The notes: a model not told the origin generated them from the sequence alone. A stretch of 64,000 nt of DNA from Pseudomonas sp. NC02 (GCF_002874965.1 NZ_CP025624.1:5642001-5706000); one strand, 5' to 3'; positions 1-8,996 are shown, counted from the stretch's first letter. A program made the numbers and translations.

Positions 1-2
1 AG

Positions 3-935
3 CGGCCCCAGGACATGGACACCTATTGGGACAATCTTGAAACGTTGCGCGAGCGCGTCTGGCGTTTGCTGGAGGCGGCCCACAACGATACGGCGCTGCG
101 TGAAAAGCTGTTCAAGATGGCCAGTTTTCCCGGCCTGTGCGCCGACGGCAGTGCACAGATTTTCAATGACCTGGGCATCGAAGTGCTGGTCAGCGAAGCC
201 CAGCGTTACTCCGCCTCGGCCAGCGAGCGCGAGGGCAAACTGGTGACGCTGGCAAAGGGCAATGCACGGCTCAAGCAATTGAACCGCATCGCCAGCGAGG
301 ACATTGCCCATCGGCTCAAACCCGAAGCCGAAGGCGGCCTCGGCCAATGGCTGCGTTCGCAACGACGGGAGGGCGTGATGGGTAACGTGGACGACGTGGA
401 GGTCTACCTGAGCTACCAGACCTCCCTGGCCAAGCGCCTCGACCTGCCCTGGCTGTCGGAACACATGCTGTACCGCGACACCGGCGACGTAAAACCCACG
501 CAGATCGAACAGGCCTACAGCACGGTGCTGGAGCTGGGCGAAGGCGATGGCCTGGTCAACCAGATGTTGCTGGAGCCCTATTGGGAACAGTACCTGCACG
601 ACCACCACCCGAACACCCTTGAGGCCAATGCCCGGCATTTCGACGAACAATGCGCACGCCTTGATGAACTGCAGGAAGCCCAGGCCAGGCTGGCCCAGGC
701 CAACGGCTTACCCGCCGAGCAGAAGGAAGCGTTGAGGCTCACGCTGATCGGCCTCGCCGACGCCCTGGGTGTACCGCACCCGCAGGTGCTGACCGGGCAA
801 CCCATGACGGACGACAGCTACAACCTGCTGCTCAACGAACTGGGCTACCGCGAAAAACAATGGATGCGCGAGTTGACCCACCAGGCTTTGGAACGCCACA
901 GCCAACAACGTAACCGCGTCACGCGCCAGGTCTGA
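3..935 (+). CDS. NEL-domain effector, C-terminal part (5' truncated by window edge)
   Basis: The reading frame is open to the left edge, so only the C-terminal ~310 residues are visible. The segment FPGLCADGSAQIF, about 46 residues in, matches the catalytic Cys-x-Asp region of the NEL (novel E3 ligase) domain of IpaH/SspH-type type III effectors, and the rest is the all-helical body of that domain. In Pseudomonas such domains end very large proteins carrying leucine-rich repeats. By family, the Cys would form a thioester with ubiquitin inside a eukaryotic host cell. It converges on the fimbrial operon with only 13 bp between stop codons. The N-terminal and LRR parts, and any secretion signal, lie outside the window, so family assignment is good but role is inferred. 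Confidence 0.75.
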   Translation, partial: RPQDMDTYWDNLETLRERVWRLLEAAHNDTALREKLFKMASFPGLCADGSAQIFNDLGIEVLVSEAQRYSASASEREGKLVTLAKGNARLKQLNRIASEDIAHRLKPEAEGGLGQWLRSQRREGVMGNVDDVEVYLSYQTSLAKRLDLPWLSEHMLYRDTGDVKPTQIEQAYSTVLELGEGDGLVNQMLLEPYWEQYLHDHHPNTLEANARHFDEQCARLDELQEAQARLAQANGLPAEQKEALRLTLIGLADALGVPHPQVLTGQPMTDDSYNLLLNELGYREKQWMRELTHQALERHSQQRNRVTRQV

Positions 936-948
936 CCGTATGGGTGTG

Positions 949-1920
949 TCATGGCACCCCCATTACCAGTACGCCGCTGCCGTTCAACGGCCCCTCGACA
1001 GGCAGGGACCCCGCCTGCTTGACCAGGGCGAACGTTACAACGTCGCTCCCGGAACTGTTGGTGATACGGGTCAGGAACGAGCCATTGACTCGAACCGCAG
1101 TCCCCTGACGGACAAGGGCCGTGCCCACGTTCGGATTGCTCATCACCAGCGCATTGGCGTTGAACGAGGACGGCGTGCCTTTGTAGGTAATGGTGATCGG
1201 CGTGGTAATCCCCGGGTCCGGGCACCGGTAGGTGAGCGTGCGATCGGTACGAACGGTGGTTGATACGGGGTCGGTGCCTATCGCCCTCTGGTGCACGTTG
1301 CCGAAGTTGATTTCGATCGGTTGGTTATTGTTGATCGTGCACGACGACGGGGAGATGGTGAAGTCGTTGTTGGCGATGTACGTAAGCTGCAGGCTCGTGG
1401 AAAAGGAATCGTAGTTGTTGGTCTGGTCGAGACGTAACACGCCCAGAGTGTCACCTATTCGAATGTCGATCGGGTTGGTCGGGTTGTTGCGGATCAATAT
1501 ATAAGGGATGACATCGATCGGGATCGGAGACGTATTGTTAGGCATGGTCGCGATCCTGATACCCGCCTGGATAGGCGTGTTCCAATAACTGCCATTGATA
1601 CGCAAGCCGGTCGTCTGGCTGACGAACTTCGGACCAGGCGACCAGGCCGGGCCGATCCTCGTCCCGGTGGCCCAGTAGTCCTGCCGTCCATCCGGGGTAT
1701 AGCTGTCCGGTTCAAACCGGCATTCGATCCTCACCCCGGACAGGAGAATGCGCGGCTCATTCACCTCCAGCCGCACATTCACCGGAACCTGCAGGTTCAA
1801 CGTCCCGCCAATGCTCACCCGTTGCCAATTGCCGCCATTGACCCGGCAATCAGCCGCTTTCACGGTCGTCGTGACGCCAGCCAAAGCAAGCAGCACAACG
1901 GCTCCAAATAGTCGTTTCAT
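949..1920 (-). CDS. PapG-like fimbrial tip adhesin
   Basis: Last gene of a P-pilus-like operon and, at 323 aa, about twice as long as the pilin subunits before it, as expected for a two-domain tip adhesin. A signal peptide (MKRLFGAVVLLALAGVTTTVKA) is followed by an N-terminal region rich in beta-strand sequence and a C-terminal pilin-like domain starting near the SSCTINNNQPIEINFG segment. The start was set at 1920 because an AAAGAGAA ribosome site lies just upstream; two further in-frame starts exist at 1935 and 1944. The position after four minor subunits mirrors papG/mrpH. The receptor cannot be read from sequence. Confidence 0.75.
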   Translation of the reverse strand: MKRLFGAVVLLALAGVTTTVKAADCRVNGGNWQRVSIGGTLNLQVPVNVRLEVNEPRILLSGVRIECRFEPDSYTPDGRQDYWATGTRIGPAWSPGPKFVSQTTGLRINGSYWNTPIQAGIRIATMPNNTSPIPIDVIPYILIRNNPTNPIDIRIGDTLGVLRLDQTNNYDSFSTSLQLTYIANNDFTISPSSCTINNNQPIEINFGNVHQRAIGTDPVSTTVRTDRTLTYRCPDPGITTPITITYKGTPSSFNANALVMSNPNVGTALVRQGTAVRVNGSFLTRITNSSGSDVVTFALVKQAGSLPVEGPLNGSGVLVMGVP

Positions 1921-1956
1921 GTTGTTCTCTTTCATCCCATGCATAACGGTTTAGCG

Positions 1957-2490
1957 TTACGGATAATCCAGCGTAAACGTCGAAGTCACACGGTAGCTGC
2001 CGTGCCCGATGGTCTTGTCCCGCAGGGCATCCGGCTCACCCTGCACATAGGCCTTGAGCAGGATGACGTTGTTGCCGGGGCTCAATTTCTGTTCGTCGCC
2101 GACCTTGTTCACCGGCACCGGCTTGTCGCTCAGTGTCTCCAAACCCAGCCCGATACCAGAGGCACCGCTGCCACCGTCCAGCGCAAACAAACCGGGCAGC
2201 GCGCGGTTTTCCGCACCGTTGAACAGGATGGTCACCGAGTCGCTGATGGTGGTATTGCAGTCATCCAGGTGCAGGGTGAAACGTTTGCCCACTGAGCGTG
2301 TGTTGATGTAGAGGTGCTTGCTGGTCAGGTCCCACAGCTCCAGGGTGATGGCTTCATCGCCCGGGCGGATGGTGCAGGCCTGTTCCACCAGGTTGCCCTT
2401 GAACCTCAGGTTGTCCACCGCCTGCGCCGTGGCCGCCAGGCCGAAGGTCAGCAGCAGGACCAGGCCCTTATGAATCATTGCGTGTCGCAT
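1957..2490 (-). CDS. fimbrial minor subunit (PapF/MrpG position)
   Basis: A 177-aa secreted pilin-type protein: signal peptide to AQAVD, the first pilin Cys in VEQACTIRPGDEAI, its partner Cys in LHLDDCNTT, and a C-terminal FTLDYP strand with the penultimate-aromatic pattern recognised by periplasmic chaperones. It lies 11 bp after the preceding subunit gene and directly before the adhesin gene, so by analogy with papF or mrpG it would be the adaptor that seats the adhesin on the fibre. That placement is inferred from gene order; the protein could equally be another tip-fibrillum subunit. Confidence 0.75.
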   Translation of the reverse strand: MRHAMIHKGLVLLLTFGLAATAQAVDNLRFKGNLVEQACTIRPGDEAITLELWDLTSKHLYINTRSVGKRFTLHLDDCNTTISDSVTILFNGAENRALPGLFALDGGSGASGIGLGLETLSDKPVPVNKVGDEQKLSPGNNVILLKAYVQGEPDALRDKTIGHGSYRVTSTFTLDYP

Positions 2491-2501
2491 ACACTCAACT
2501 C

Positions 2502-2981
2502 CTACTGGTATTCAGCCAACAGCGTGGCCACCGCCGTGAACCCTTGGGCCTTCAGGACCGAACCCGGCCGTTTGACCGGCACCACTTCCAAGGTCGGCGG
2601 TGCCGCCAGGCTGATGTCCAGCGGCGTGTTGAGGCGAAACGGCGCGTTGTTCTGGTACAGCCGAATGCCCAAGTCAGGCGCAGTGGTCTGCAGGGCCGCG
2701 TTATCAAAGCTTGTCTCTGCGCCCTTGACGCTCAACTTCAACAGCCACGGCAGCGTGGAGGCGCCGCAGCGGATGGTGTAGCCGACGGCCCTGCGATATT
2801 TCACGCCATCGACACGCTTGGTGCCGACATCCCCGAAATCGACTTCAATCGTGCTGCCCGAATCAATCGTGCAGGGCGGCGGCTCGTTCAGCGTTCCGTT
2901 GAACGTCAGGTTGGCCGACGCAGCACTGAAAAAGCCGAAGCAACACAAGCCGAGCAACGTTCGCTGTGGCCAACATTTCAT
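2502..2981 (-). CDS. fimbrial minor subunit (PapE/MrpF-like)
   Basis: About 159 aa with signal peptide (MKCWPQ…SAASA), pilin motif NGTLNEPPPCTIDSG containing the first Cys, the second in YTIRCGAST, and a C-terminal TLLAEYQ strand. It is clearly related to the next gene upstream: both have the PPPC-I-(D/N)SG motif, VDGVxYRR and PVKR(P/A)GS. The two look like a tandem duplicate. The start at 2981 is preferred because GAGGAAAC precedes it; the alternative ATG at 2996 would overlap the previous stop as TAATG. Expected to polymerise into the tip fibrillum by donor-strand exchange. Confidence 0.75.
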   Translation of the reverse strand: MKCWPQRTLLGLCCFGFFSAASANLTFNGTLNEPPPCTIDSGSTIEVDFGDVGTKRVDGVKYRRAVGYTIRCGASTLPWLLKLSVKGAETSFDNAALQTTAPDLGIRLYQNNAPFRLNTPLDISLAAPPTLEVVPVKRPGSVLKAQGFTAVATLLAEYQ

Positions 2982-2995
2982 TGATCGTTTCCTCA

Positions 2996-3493
2996 TTATT
3001 GGTACTCGATCACGAGGGTGGCGGCGGTCGCAAATGCCCCGCCCGTCAGCGTGCTGCCTGCGCGCTTGACCGGCACCGCCTGCACGACCGGAAAGGTCGG
3101 ATGGGTAAACCTGAGCGGCGTATTCAGCGGCCAGTCCGCCCCATTGGCGAAGAGCTTGACCCCCAGGTCGGTCTTGGGGGTCGAGAGCACTTTGTTATCA
3201 AACCCGGCTGCCGCGCCCTTGAGTTCCAGGGTCATCGCGTTGCTGTAAACGGGAGGACTGCAGGTGACGGTATACGGCACGTCCCGTCGATAATTCACGC
3301 CATCAATCCGTGACGTCAGCAGGTCATTGCCGAACGGCACATTCAGCGTGCCGCCGCTGTTGATCACGCATGGCGGCGGCGCGATGATCACCGCGCGGAT
3401 CGTCAGGTTGGTATCGGCCTGCACGCCCTGGCTGACCGCCCACAGCAGTCCCGCACCGATAAAAATGGCCCACGGGCCGGTTAACCTGGTCAT
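2996..3493 (-). CDS. fimbrial minor subunit (PapK/PapE-like)
   Basis: A 165-aa pilin-type protein with signal peptide (ending SQGVQA), first Cys in IIAPPPCVINSG, second in YTVTCSPP and C-terminal LVIEYQ. ATG 3493 was chosen because AAGGG sits seven bases upstream; longer starts at 3511 and 3547 run into the preceding gene. It resembles its downstream neighbour over its whole length, which suggests duplication of a tip subunit. It is probably incorporated by the usher at 4856-7468 with help from the chaperone at 4107-4859. Confidence 0.75.
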   Translation of the reverse strand: MTRLTGPWAIFIGAGLLWAVSQGVQADTNLTIRAVIIAPPPCVINSGGTLNVPFGNDLLTSRIDGVNYRRDVPYTVTCSPPVYSNAMTLELKGAAAGFDNKVLSTPKTDLGVKLFANGADWPLNTPLRFTHPTFPVVQAVPVKRAGSTLTGGAFATAATLVIEYQ

Positions 3494-3503
3494 TGTTCTG
3501 CCC

Positions 3504-4085
3504 TTACTCATAATTGAGCCTGAAATCCACCACGGCCCGGAATGCACCGCTGGTCAGGGGTGCCGGGGTGCGCGTGGGCTGGACGTTCCAGGTCTGCGTG
3601 TTGCGGCCCAAGGGCAAGAACAATGGCTCCCCCCTTGAACCCAGCTGTACATCGCGCCCCTGGGAATCGGTCAGGCGCAGGCCCATCCCGGTGATGCCTT
3701 GCACCTTGACCAGCCGTGAATCGTCGGCATCGGCTGGTGCGATGAACGCTACCGAGAGCACCGGTTGATAAGCACTCCATGTCAGGTTCCCCGTGCGCTC
3801 ACTGGCGATGCGGCCGGCGGTGCGCCGACAATCCTCGAACAGCAGTTGAAAGGCCACGGAGGTCGCCTGGTCACCCGGCCGTTGCAACTGGCTGGCCGAT
3901 ACCGGGCCCAGGTCGATCGTCTGGTGCAGGGATGCCATCTCCAGGCTGCAGGGGGTTTCATGCATGGACCCGAGAATGTTGAGCATCCCGACCATGCCCT
4001 CCACATCCTCGTCATCCGCGGCGTGCGCCGGCCCCATCAGGGCCAGCAACAGACCGCCCAAGACCTTCACTGTGTGCAACTTCAT
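3504..4085 (-). CDS. fimbrial minor subunit (PapJ/MrpE position)
   Basis: 193 aa; signal peptide MKLHTVKVLGGLLLALMGPAHA, then an acidic stretch (DDEDVEGMVG), first Cys in MHETPCSLEMA, second in LFEDCRRTAG and a C-terminal FRLNYE strand. The first subunit gene after the chaperone, in the slot held by papJ or mrpE. It has a good ribosome site (GGAGAACGTC before ATG). The sequence is related to the PapH-like gene 7485-8045: both have a C-x(n)-QxIDxxP/G pattern and a long middle insert. It could therefore be a second linker or terminator rather than a fibre subunit. Confidence 0.7.
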   Translation of the reverse strand: MKLHTVKVLGGLLLALMGPAHAADDEDVEGMVGMLNILGSMHETPCSLEMASLHQTIDLGPVSASQLQRPGDQATSVAFQLLFEDCRRTAGRIASERTGNLTWSAYQPVLSVAFIAPADADDSRLVKVQGITGMGLRLTDSQGRDVQLGSRGEPLFLPLGRNTQTWNVQPTRTPAPLTSGAFRAVVDFRLNYE

Positions 4086-4106
4086 GACGTTCTCCGGCAG
4101 CAGGCA

Positions 4107-4859
4107 CTACTGATTGGCCACAGACAGTTGCGTGTTCACCTTGCATGTCTCGCCACTGCAGGTGAACGCCAGCAGCGGACGGCCACCGTAATCATTCACG
4201 TAGGACAAATAGGGGGTGGTGCCGAGCTCCTTGGCAGTCGGCCCCAGGGCCTGCGTGCCTTTGGGCGGGACCATCACCGGCTCGAAGCCCGGTATGGTCT
4301 TGCCGTCCTTGCTGCTGCGCGCATCCACCAGGGTCACGTAGTAAGGCGTGGGGTTATTCACCTGGTAGTGATCGCCTTGCCGGGTAAGGGTCAGCTTTTC
4401 CTGCCATGGGTTGGACAGGTCCTGCTGGGTGGGGGTAATTGCCTGCGGCCGGTAAAACAATTTGATCCGGGTTTGCAGGGCGATTTGCAGGGTGTTGGGC
4501 TTGTCGCTGCGCGGCGGAATTTCCCGCAGGTTGAAGTAGTAGACCGTCTCCCGATCCTGGGGCAGCGATTTGGCGGCCGGCAACGCCTGGACCTTTACCT
4601 GGCTCTGCTTGCCGGGCTCCAGGCGTTGGACCGGTGGCAGCACGATCAACGGCGAGGTGATCTTGTTGCCCTCTTCATCCTCGATCCAGCCCTGGGCCAG
4701 GTACGGCAACTGGGGGTTGTTGTTGGTGATGTTGACGCTGGTTGCGTCTTTGCCACCGTCGAAAATCACGCGGGTACGGTCCAGGCCGACAGCGGCGTTG
4801 GCGCTCTGGCTCAAGACCGCCAGCAGCAGTGCATAGGTAAAACGTGTGCTGTGTTTCAT
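4107..4859 (-). CDS. periplasmic pilus chaperone, PapD family (FGS type)
   Basis: 250 aa. After the signal peptide (…QSANA) strand A carries DRTRVIFDGG, holding the invariant Arg that anchors the subunit C-terminus; strand G carries LQTRIKLFYRP with the invariant Lys and the terminal RP turn. The F1-G1 loop is short (EIPPRSDKPNTLQ), as in the FGS group serving rod pili. It caps subunits in the periplasm by donor-strand complementation and delivers them to the usher. Its ATG overlaps the usher stop by ATGA, so the two are translationally coupled. The start at 4859 is supported by that overlap; longer in-frame extensions lie inside the usher. Confidence 0.93.
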   Translation of the reverse strand: MKHSTRFTYALLLAVLSQSANAAVGLDRTRVIFDGGKDATSVNITNNNPQLPYLAQGWIEDEEGNKITSPLIVLPPVQRLEPGKQSQVKVQALPAAKSLPQDRETVYYFNLREIPPRSDKPNTLQIALQTRIKLFYRPQAITPTQQDLSNPWQEKLTLTRQGDHYQVNNPTPYYVTLVDARSSKDGKTIPGFEPVMVPPKGTQALGPTAKELGTTPYLSYVNDYGGRPLLAFTCSGETCKVNTQLSVANQ

Positions 4860-7468
4860 GAGGATGGGTTCTCCATAGTGTTTCGCTGGCCGGTCAGGGT
4901 GGCTGGCTCGGGTGAGGCTTGATCGACGGCTACCCTCTGGCAGCGCAGTTGCAGGGCATCGGTGAACGCATCCGTTGGCAACTCGACGGGCAGCGTCAGG
5001 ACGCAGCGCTCGGTGCCGCCCCAACTGACGATCATCTGCTCGCCGGCCTGAATGCCGCTCAGGTAGACATCCCCGCCGTCATTCACCACCCCGGTGTCCT
5101 GCTTCTTGCGGTTTTTCACCGTGGCGCCGAAGGGCGGTGCGCTGCCATCCGGCAGGCGAAGAACCGCCATGGCTTTCTGGCCGGAAATCACTTCCAGGGA
5201 TCGGTAGCCAATGGCCCCTTCGGTGAGGGTCAGTTGCGTCACGGATTGAGTGGCCTCGACATCGCTGGGCAATTTCTCCAGGTCAACACTGGCCGCCGTA
5301 CGCTGGTAGCTGGTGATGTCGGAGATGACCGCCTTGCCGAACGCGTTGCTGCGGGTCGGCGTGCCGTAGCCCCGCACGGGCACATCGGGCACACCGGCGG
5401 TATCGACCAGCAGCCGGGTTCCGCCGGTACTGGTGGTTCGATGCAGCGCCCCGCCGTAAGGCGTGAGCGTGCCGCCGCCACGCACGGATGCGCTGAGGGT
5501 GCGGTTATTGCCTTGTTGCGTCGTGGCGCTGAGGTCGATGTCGGCCTGGTCACCAATATGGCTCAGGTAGCCGCTGGCCGAGGTGTCGCTGGCACTGACC
5601 TGGTAGCTGTTACGTTCATCCAGGCGATCGGCGTAGCGTGTGGTAAAGCTGTTTTTGCCGCCGGCCCTGTTGGCATCCATCGACAGGGTGCCGGTGGGGC
5701 CCAACGGCAGGCTGACCGTCAGCGCTGCTCCGTTGTCCTTATATTGGTATTCATGGGTGCGATATAAATTCAGCGACAGGCTCATGTTCCTGACAGAGCC
5801 CACGTTGAAGTAACGAGACGCCGACAGGTTCCAGCGCTGGGTGTCCGGCCGGTTCCAATAGGTTTGTTTGTTGTAGCTGGCATACACCGTGGTGTTCAGA
5901 TCGCGGAACTGTTTGTTCACCGTGACCGTATACAGCGCCTTGTTACCGCCAATGGGTTTCCAGTGTTCAATGAAGTTACCGTCTTCATCGAACACGCCGC
6001 GCCCACCCAATTCACCGTTCAGCCCATAGTGCCGAGCATCCAGGTATTGGCTCATGCTCAAGTAGTTCTTCTCGGAGAACCGGTAACCGGCGAAGGTGAC
6101 CTGGCTGTCGTACTCTTCAAAGTTCTTGGAATATTGAAGGCGGTAGGATTTGCCCGAAAGTGTCTGGTTCCACAGGCTGGCGCGAGACTGGGTGACGTCC
6201 AGGGAAACGGCCCCGAACGCCAGCAAATCCCGCCCCGCCCCCACCGACAGCGCACGGTAGTTGTTATCCGTTATCGCACCGCCCAGCAGCGACCAACCAT
6301 TGCTGATTCCCCAGGAAAATTCGCCGGTGCCGAAAAAGTCACCGTGGGAGTGGTACTGCAGGTTGGACGGTCGCCCGGCAGACAGCTTGTAACGGACCTG
6401 CCCGGGACGCGTCAGGTAGGGAACGCCGGCCGTATCGAGCTGGAATTTCTGTACCGAACCGTCCTGCTCCTCGACCCGCACATCCAGCGTGCCGGACACG
6501 GCGTCGTTAAGGTCCTGGATCCGAAAAGGGCCTGCCGCCACCAGCGTTTCATAGAGCACACGCCCCTGCTGGCTGATGACAACCTTTGCATTGGTCTTGG
6601 CCACCCCGACCACTTCCGGTGCATAGCCCCGCAGGTTGGGCGGCAGCTGGCTTTCGTCTGACTTGAGCCCGGCACCGGTAAAGCGGAAGCTGTCGAACAG
6701 GTCCGAATACAGGTAGTCCTCGCCCAACACCAGGCGTGCCTTCAGCGCAGGAATGGCGCGATATGCGTAATAGCGACTCCACTCCAGTTTTTGCCGGCTG
6801 GCCTGCGCCTCGCGGTCTTTCTCGACACGCCCTTGCCAATCCGCCCGCAGGCGCCAGGCCCCGGCATTGGCCCCGAGTGTGCCGTTACCGCTGAGGTCAT
6901 TGCGCGTACCGTCACCTTTGCGGTAGCTGGACTGCGCCGTCATGTTGTAGTCGACCAGCAGCCCCGGCACCCCCTCGTCCCAACGTGACGGCGGGTCCCA
7001 GTTGATGGCGCTGTATTCCAGGTAGGCCTGGGGAAGGTTGATGTCCAGGGTGGACGTGCCCAGGTCGGCACTGACTTCCATGCCGGGCAAGCCCGTGACA
7101 TCCAGGCACTGCCCGCCCTTCCACCACTTCAGCTGGTCAGCACCGGACGCCTTGAGGCCCAGTTGCTCGACAAGCTCGCGCGATAAACAGGGCACACTGC
7201 CTTTGGGATCATCATCGGGGGCAAAGAACGCCACCGATTGTTCAGATATAGGTTGGGTATTGAGCTGGACCACCATCGAGTAGGTGCCAGGCAAGATAAA
7301 CCCACTGCGTGCAAACTGAGACAGGTCAATATTGGAGCGATCAATCAGATCAAGAACGTCGGTATTAAACTCAATATCCCCGGCGCCCATTGCAGTTCCA
7401 GCCAGTGATATCAACCCGCCAAAGAGGCTGGGGCGCAGCGTATTCATGACTTTCGACGTATTCAACAT
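4856..7468 (-). CDS. outer-membrane fimbrial usher, PapC/MrpC family
   Basis: 870 aa, the normal usher length. An N-terminal signal (…AGTAMGAGD) leads into FNTDVLDLIDRSNIDLSQF, the subunit-chaperone binding domain with FLPGTYSMVVQLN-type motif, then the 24-strand barrel with LRGYAPEVVGVAKTNAKV and GPFRIQDL (plug and pore signature), and C-terminal plug-like domains with two Cys (GTERCVLTL, LQLRCQRV). Overall wording is closest to PapC/MrpC of the pi clade rather than FimD. It secretes and assembles the pilus. It starts 16 bp after the PapH-like gene and overlaps the chaperone. Confidence 0.94.
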   Translation of the reverse strand: MLNTSKVMNTLRPSLFGGLISLAGTAMGAGDIEFNTDVLDLIDRSNIDLSQFARSGFILPGTYSMVVQLNTQPISEQSVAFFAPDDDPKGSVPCLSRELVEQLGLKASGADQLKWWKGGQCLDVTGLPGMEVSADLGTSTLDINLPQAYLEYSAINWDPPSRWDEGVPGLLVDYNMTAQSSYRKGDGTRNDLSGNGTLGANAGAWRLRADWQGRVEKDREAQASRQKLEWSRYYAYRAIPALKARLVLGEDYLYSDLFDSFRFTGAGLKSDESQLPPNLRGYAPEVVGVAKTNAKVVISQQGRVLYETLVAAGPFRIQDLNDAVSGTLDVRVEEQDGSVQKFQLDTAGVPYLTRPGQVRYKLSAGRPSNLQYHSHGDFFGTGEFSWGISNGWSLLGGAITDNNYRALSVGAGRDLLAFGAVSLDVTQSRASLWNQTLSGKSYRLQYSKNFEEYDSQVTFAGYRFSEKNYLSMSQYLDARHYGLNGELGGRGVFDEDGNFIEHWKPIGGNKALYTVTVNKQFRDLNTTVYASYNKQTYWNRPDTQRWNLSASRYFNVGSVRNMSLSLNLYRTHEYQYKDNGAALTVSLPLGPTGTLSMDANRAGGKNSFTTRYADRLDERNSYQVSASDTSASGYLSHIGDQADIDLSATTQQGNNRTLSASVRGGGTLTPYGGALHRTTSTGGTRLLVDTAGVPDVPVRGYGTPTRSNAFGKAVISDITSYQRTAASVDLEKLPSDVEATQSVTQLTLTEGAIGYRSLEVISGQKAMAVLRLPDGSAPPFGATVKNRKKQDTGVVNDGGDVYLSGIQAGEQMIVSWGGTERCVLTLPVELPTDAFTDALQLRCQRVAVDQASPEPATLTGQRNTMENPSS

Positions 7469-7484
7469 ACACGCAACTCAATCT

Positions 7485-8045
7485 TCAAAAGTATTCCAAC
7501 TTGAACCGCACTGCCGCGCGGTGAGCCCCTGCCAACAGCGGCACTCCGTTGCCCACCAGGCGGAGCCTGTAATGAAGTGTCATGTCGCCATCAACCACCG
7601 GCAGCAGCGCCATCGGCACTCCCGGCACACTCACCTGGCCAGCGGCGTCCTCAATATGGAAAGCAACCCCCTGCGAGGCCCCAAAGGCCGCAAAGGTGCG
7701 CCCGCCCATATCGCTGGGCCCGTCGAACGTCACGCGAAGATGCTCCCAGTCCGGCAGCGTTTCGCCGGGGCGCAGCGGGTCGGGACGCGTCACGGTGCAG
7801 TTGACCAGCCGTAGCTGGAACGGCTGCATTTGCCCCGCGCCCTCTCGCAACAGGCGGCCGATGGGTTCGGGAGGCATGTCGATGGTCTGATCGGCAGTGA
7901 CCGCTTCCAGCCCGCAGGCCGAGTCGATGATCTCGCCTCCCAGCGTGACGAGCCCATCGCCTTGCACACGCGTCTGCGCGGCATCACAAGGGCTGATGAA
8001 CAACGTCAATGAAGAGGCAATAGCGAGACTTATGAATGTTTTCAC
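7485..8045 (-). CDS. PapH-like fimbrial subunit (rod anchor/terminator)
   Basis: About 186 aa from a GTG start at 8045 that is preceded by GGGAGA at ideal distance; an in-frame ATG at 8096 would lie next to the previous stop and lacks a signal peptide directly after it. Features: signal peptide (TFISLAIASSLTLFISPCDA), Cys in IIDSACGLEAV and LRLVNCTVT, C-terminal RFKLEYF. Its slot between major pilin and usher is that of papH/mrpB, whose product ends rod growth and anchors it to the cell. The role is inferred from synteny. Confidence 0.75.
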   Translation of the reverse strand: MKTFISLAIASSLTLFISPCDAAQTRVQGDGLVTLGGEIIDSACGLEAVTADQTIDMPPEPIGRLLREGAGQMQPFQLRLVNCTVTRPDPLRPGETLPDWEHLRVTFDGPSDMGGRTFAAFGASQGVAFHIEDAAGQVSVPGVPMALLPVVDGDMTLHYRLRLVGNGVPLLAGAHRAAVRFKLEYF

Positions 8046-8096
8046 CTTGATCTCCCGCCAGTTTTCCCCCGCCACCAGTGGTGGCGGGGGAAACAC

Positions 8097-8618
8097 TTAC
8101 TGATAAGCCAAGGTGAAGTTGGTGACCGCGCTGAAATCACCAGGAACGATGTCGCCTGTCGCCTGGCCTTGTACGTAGGCGCCGAACTGCAGGGTGTTAT
8201 TACCGGCAACAATGGCCTGCGGAGTGGTTGGCACGCCCAGCTCAATCGCTTTGCCGCCGTGGGTCATCATGATGCCGATGCCGCCCGCGCTGCCGACCGT
8301 GCCGATGCCGCCAGGCACAACGCTGGACGGTGCACCGGTGAAGGTAGTGGTCACGGTGTTATCGGTGAGGCCAGACAGGTCGCACCCTTCAAGCTCGATC
8401 GCCACGGGGCGGGCGGTGGACTTGCCGCCGGATTGCAACTGATGCTTTGCAATAGCGCCAAGTGCAACTGACTGATCCACAGACTCAGGCTTGATAGAGC
8501 AAGCACCCGAATGGACCGAACCGGTAAATGTAATCGTCCCGTCCGCCGCATTAGCAACAGAGATCGAACCCGCCAACAGGCCGACAGTCAACAGCGCAGC
8601 TTTTACTTTAGTCTTCAT
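8097..8618 (-). CDS. major fimbrial subunit (FimA/PapA-type pilin)
   Basis: 173 aa: signal peptide MKTKVKAALLTVGLLAGSISVANA, then DGTITFTGSVHSGACSIKPES with the first Cys, the second in IELEGCDLSG, and C-terminal NFTLAYQ. It is Gly/Thr/Val rich like rod pilins. It is the promoter-proximal gene of the nine-gene operon running leftward to 949, with a long AT-rich leader, as expected for the most abundant subunit. The start was set at 8618, where the signal peptide begins; an in-frame ATG at 8648 adds ten unlikely residues. Confidence 0.88.
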   Translation of the reverse strand: MKTKVKAALLTVGLLAGSISVANAADGTITFTGSVHSGACSIKPESVDQSVALGAIAKHQLQSGGKSTARPVAIELEGCDLSGLTDNTVTTTFTGAPSSVVPGGIGTVGSAGGIGIMMTHGGKAIELGVPTTPQAIVAGNNTLQFGAYVQGQATGDIVPGDFSAVTNFTLAYQ

Positions 8619-8996
8619 TTGCAGAGGCTCACATGTATTAAAAATCAAAACGAAATCCTGGCTTAGTTACGCACAGGACTTAATTAACCCAGCGCCAGAA
8701 CAATTTCCCGAAGCAATGGAAATCGGATGCTTTCCAATTACTTGTATTGCAATTCAGGAGTTCGTTCGAGGCCGGGCAATTATCCATTTCGATTTTGAAT
8801 ATGAAAGCCGGTCGATTCGCTTATTCACGTAGCCTTGTCACACCAAGACACATAGGAAAATTATGGCACTTTGCCAAAACTTTTGAATCAACCGTAAGAA
8901 ACGGACTACATCAACTTAACGAGAATGATTTAGTGCAGAACAAGTCCGTAAGAATAGGATTACATATTATAAAAAACAACAGTAATTACTGGGGCA

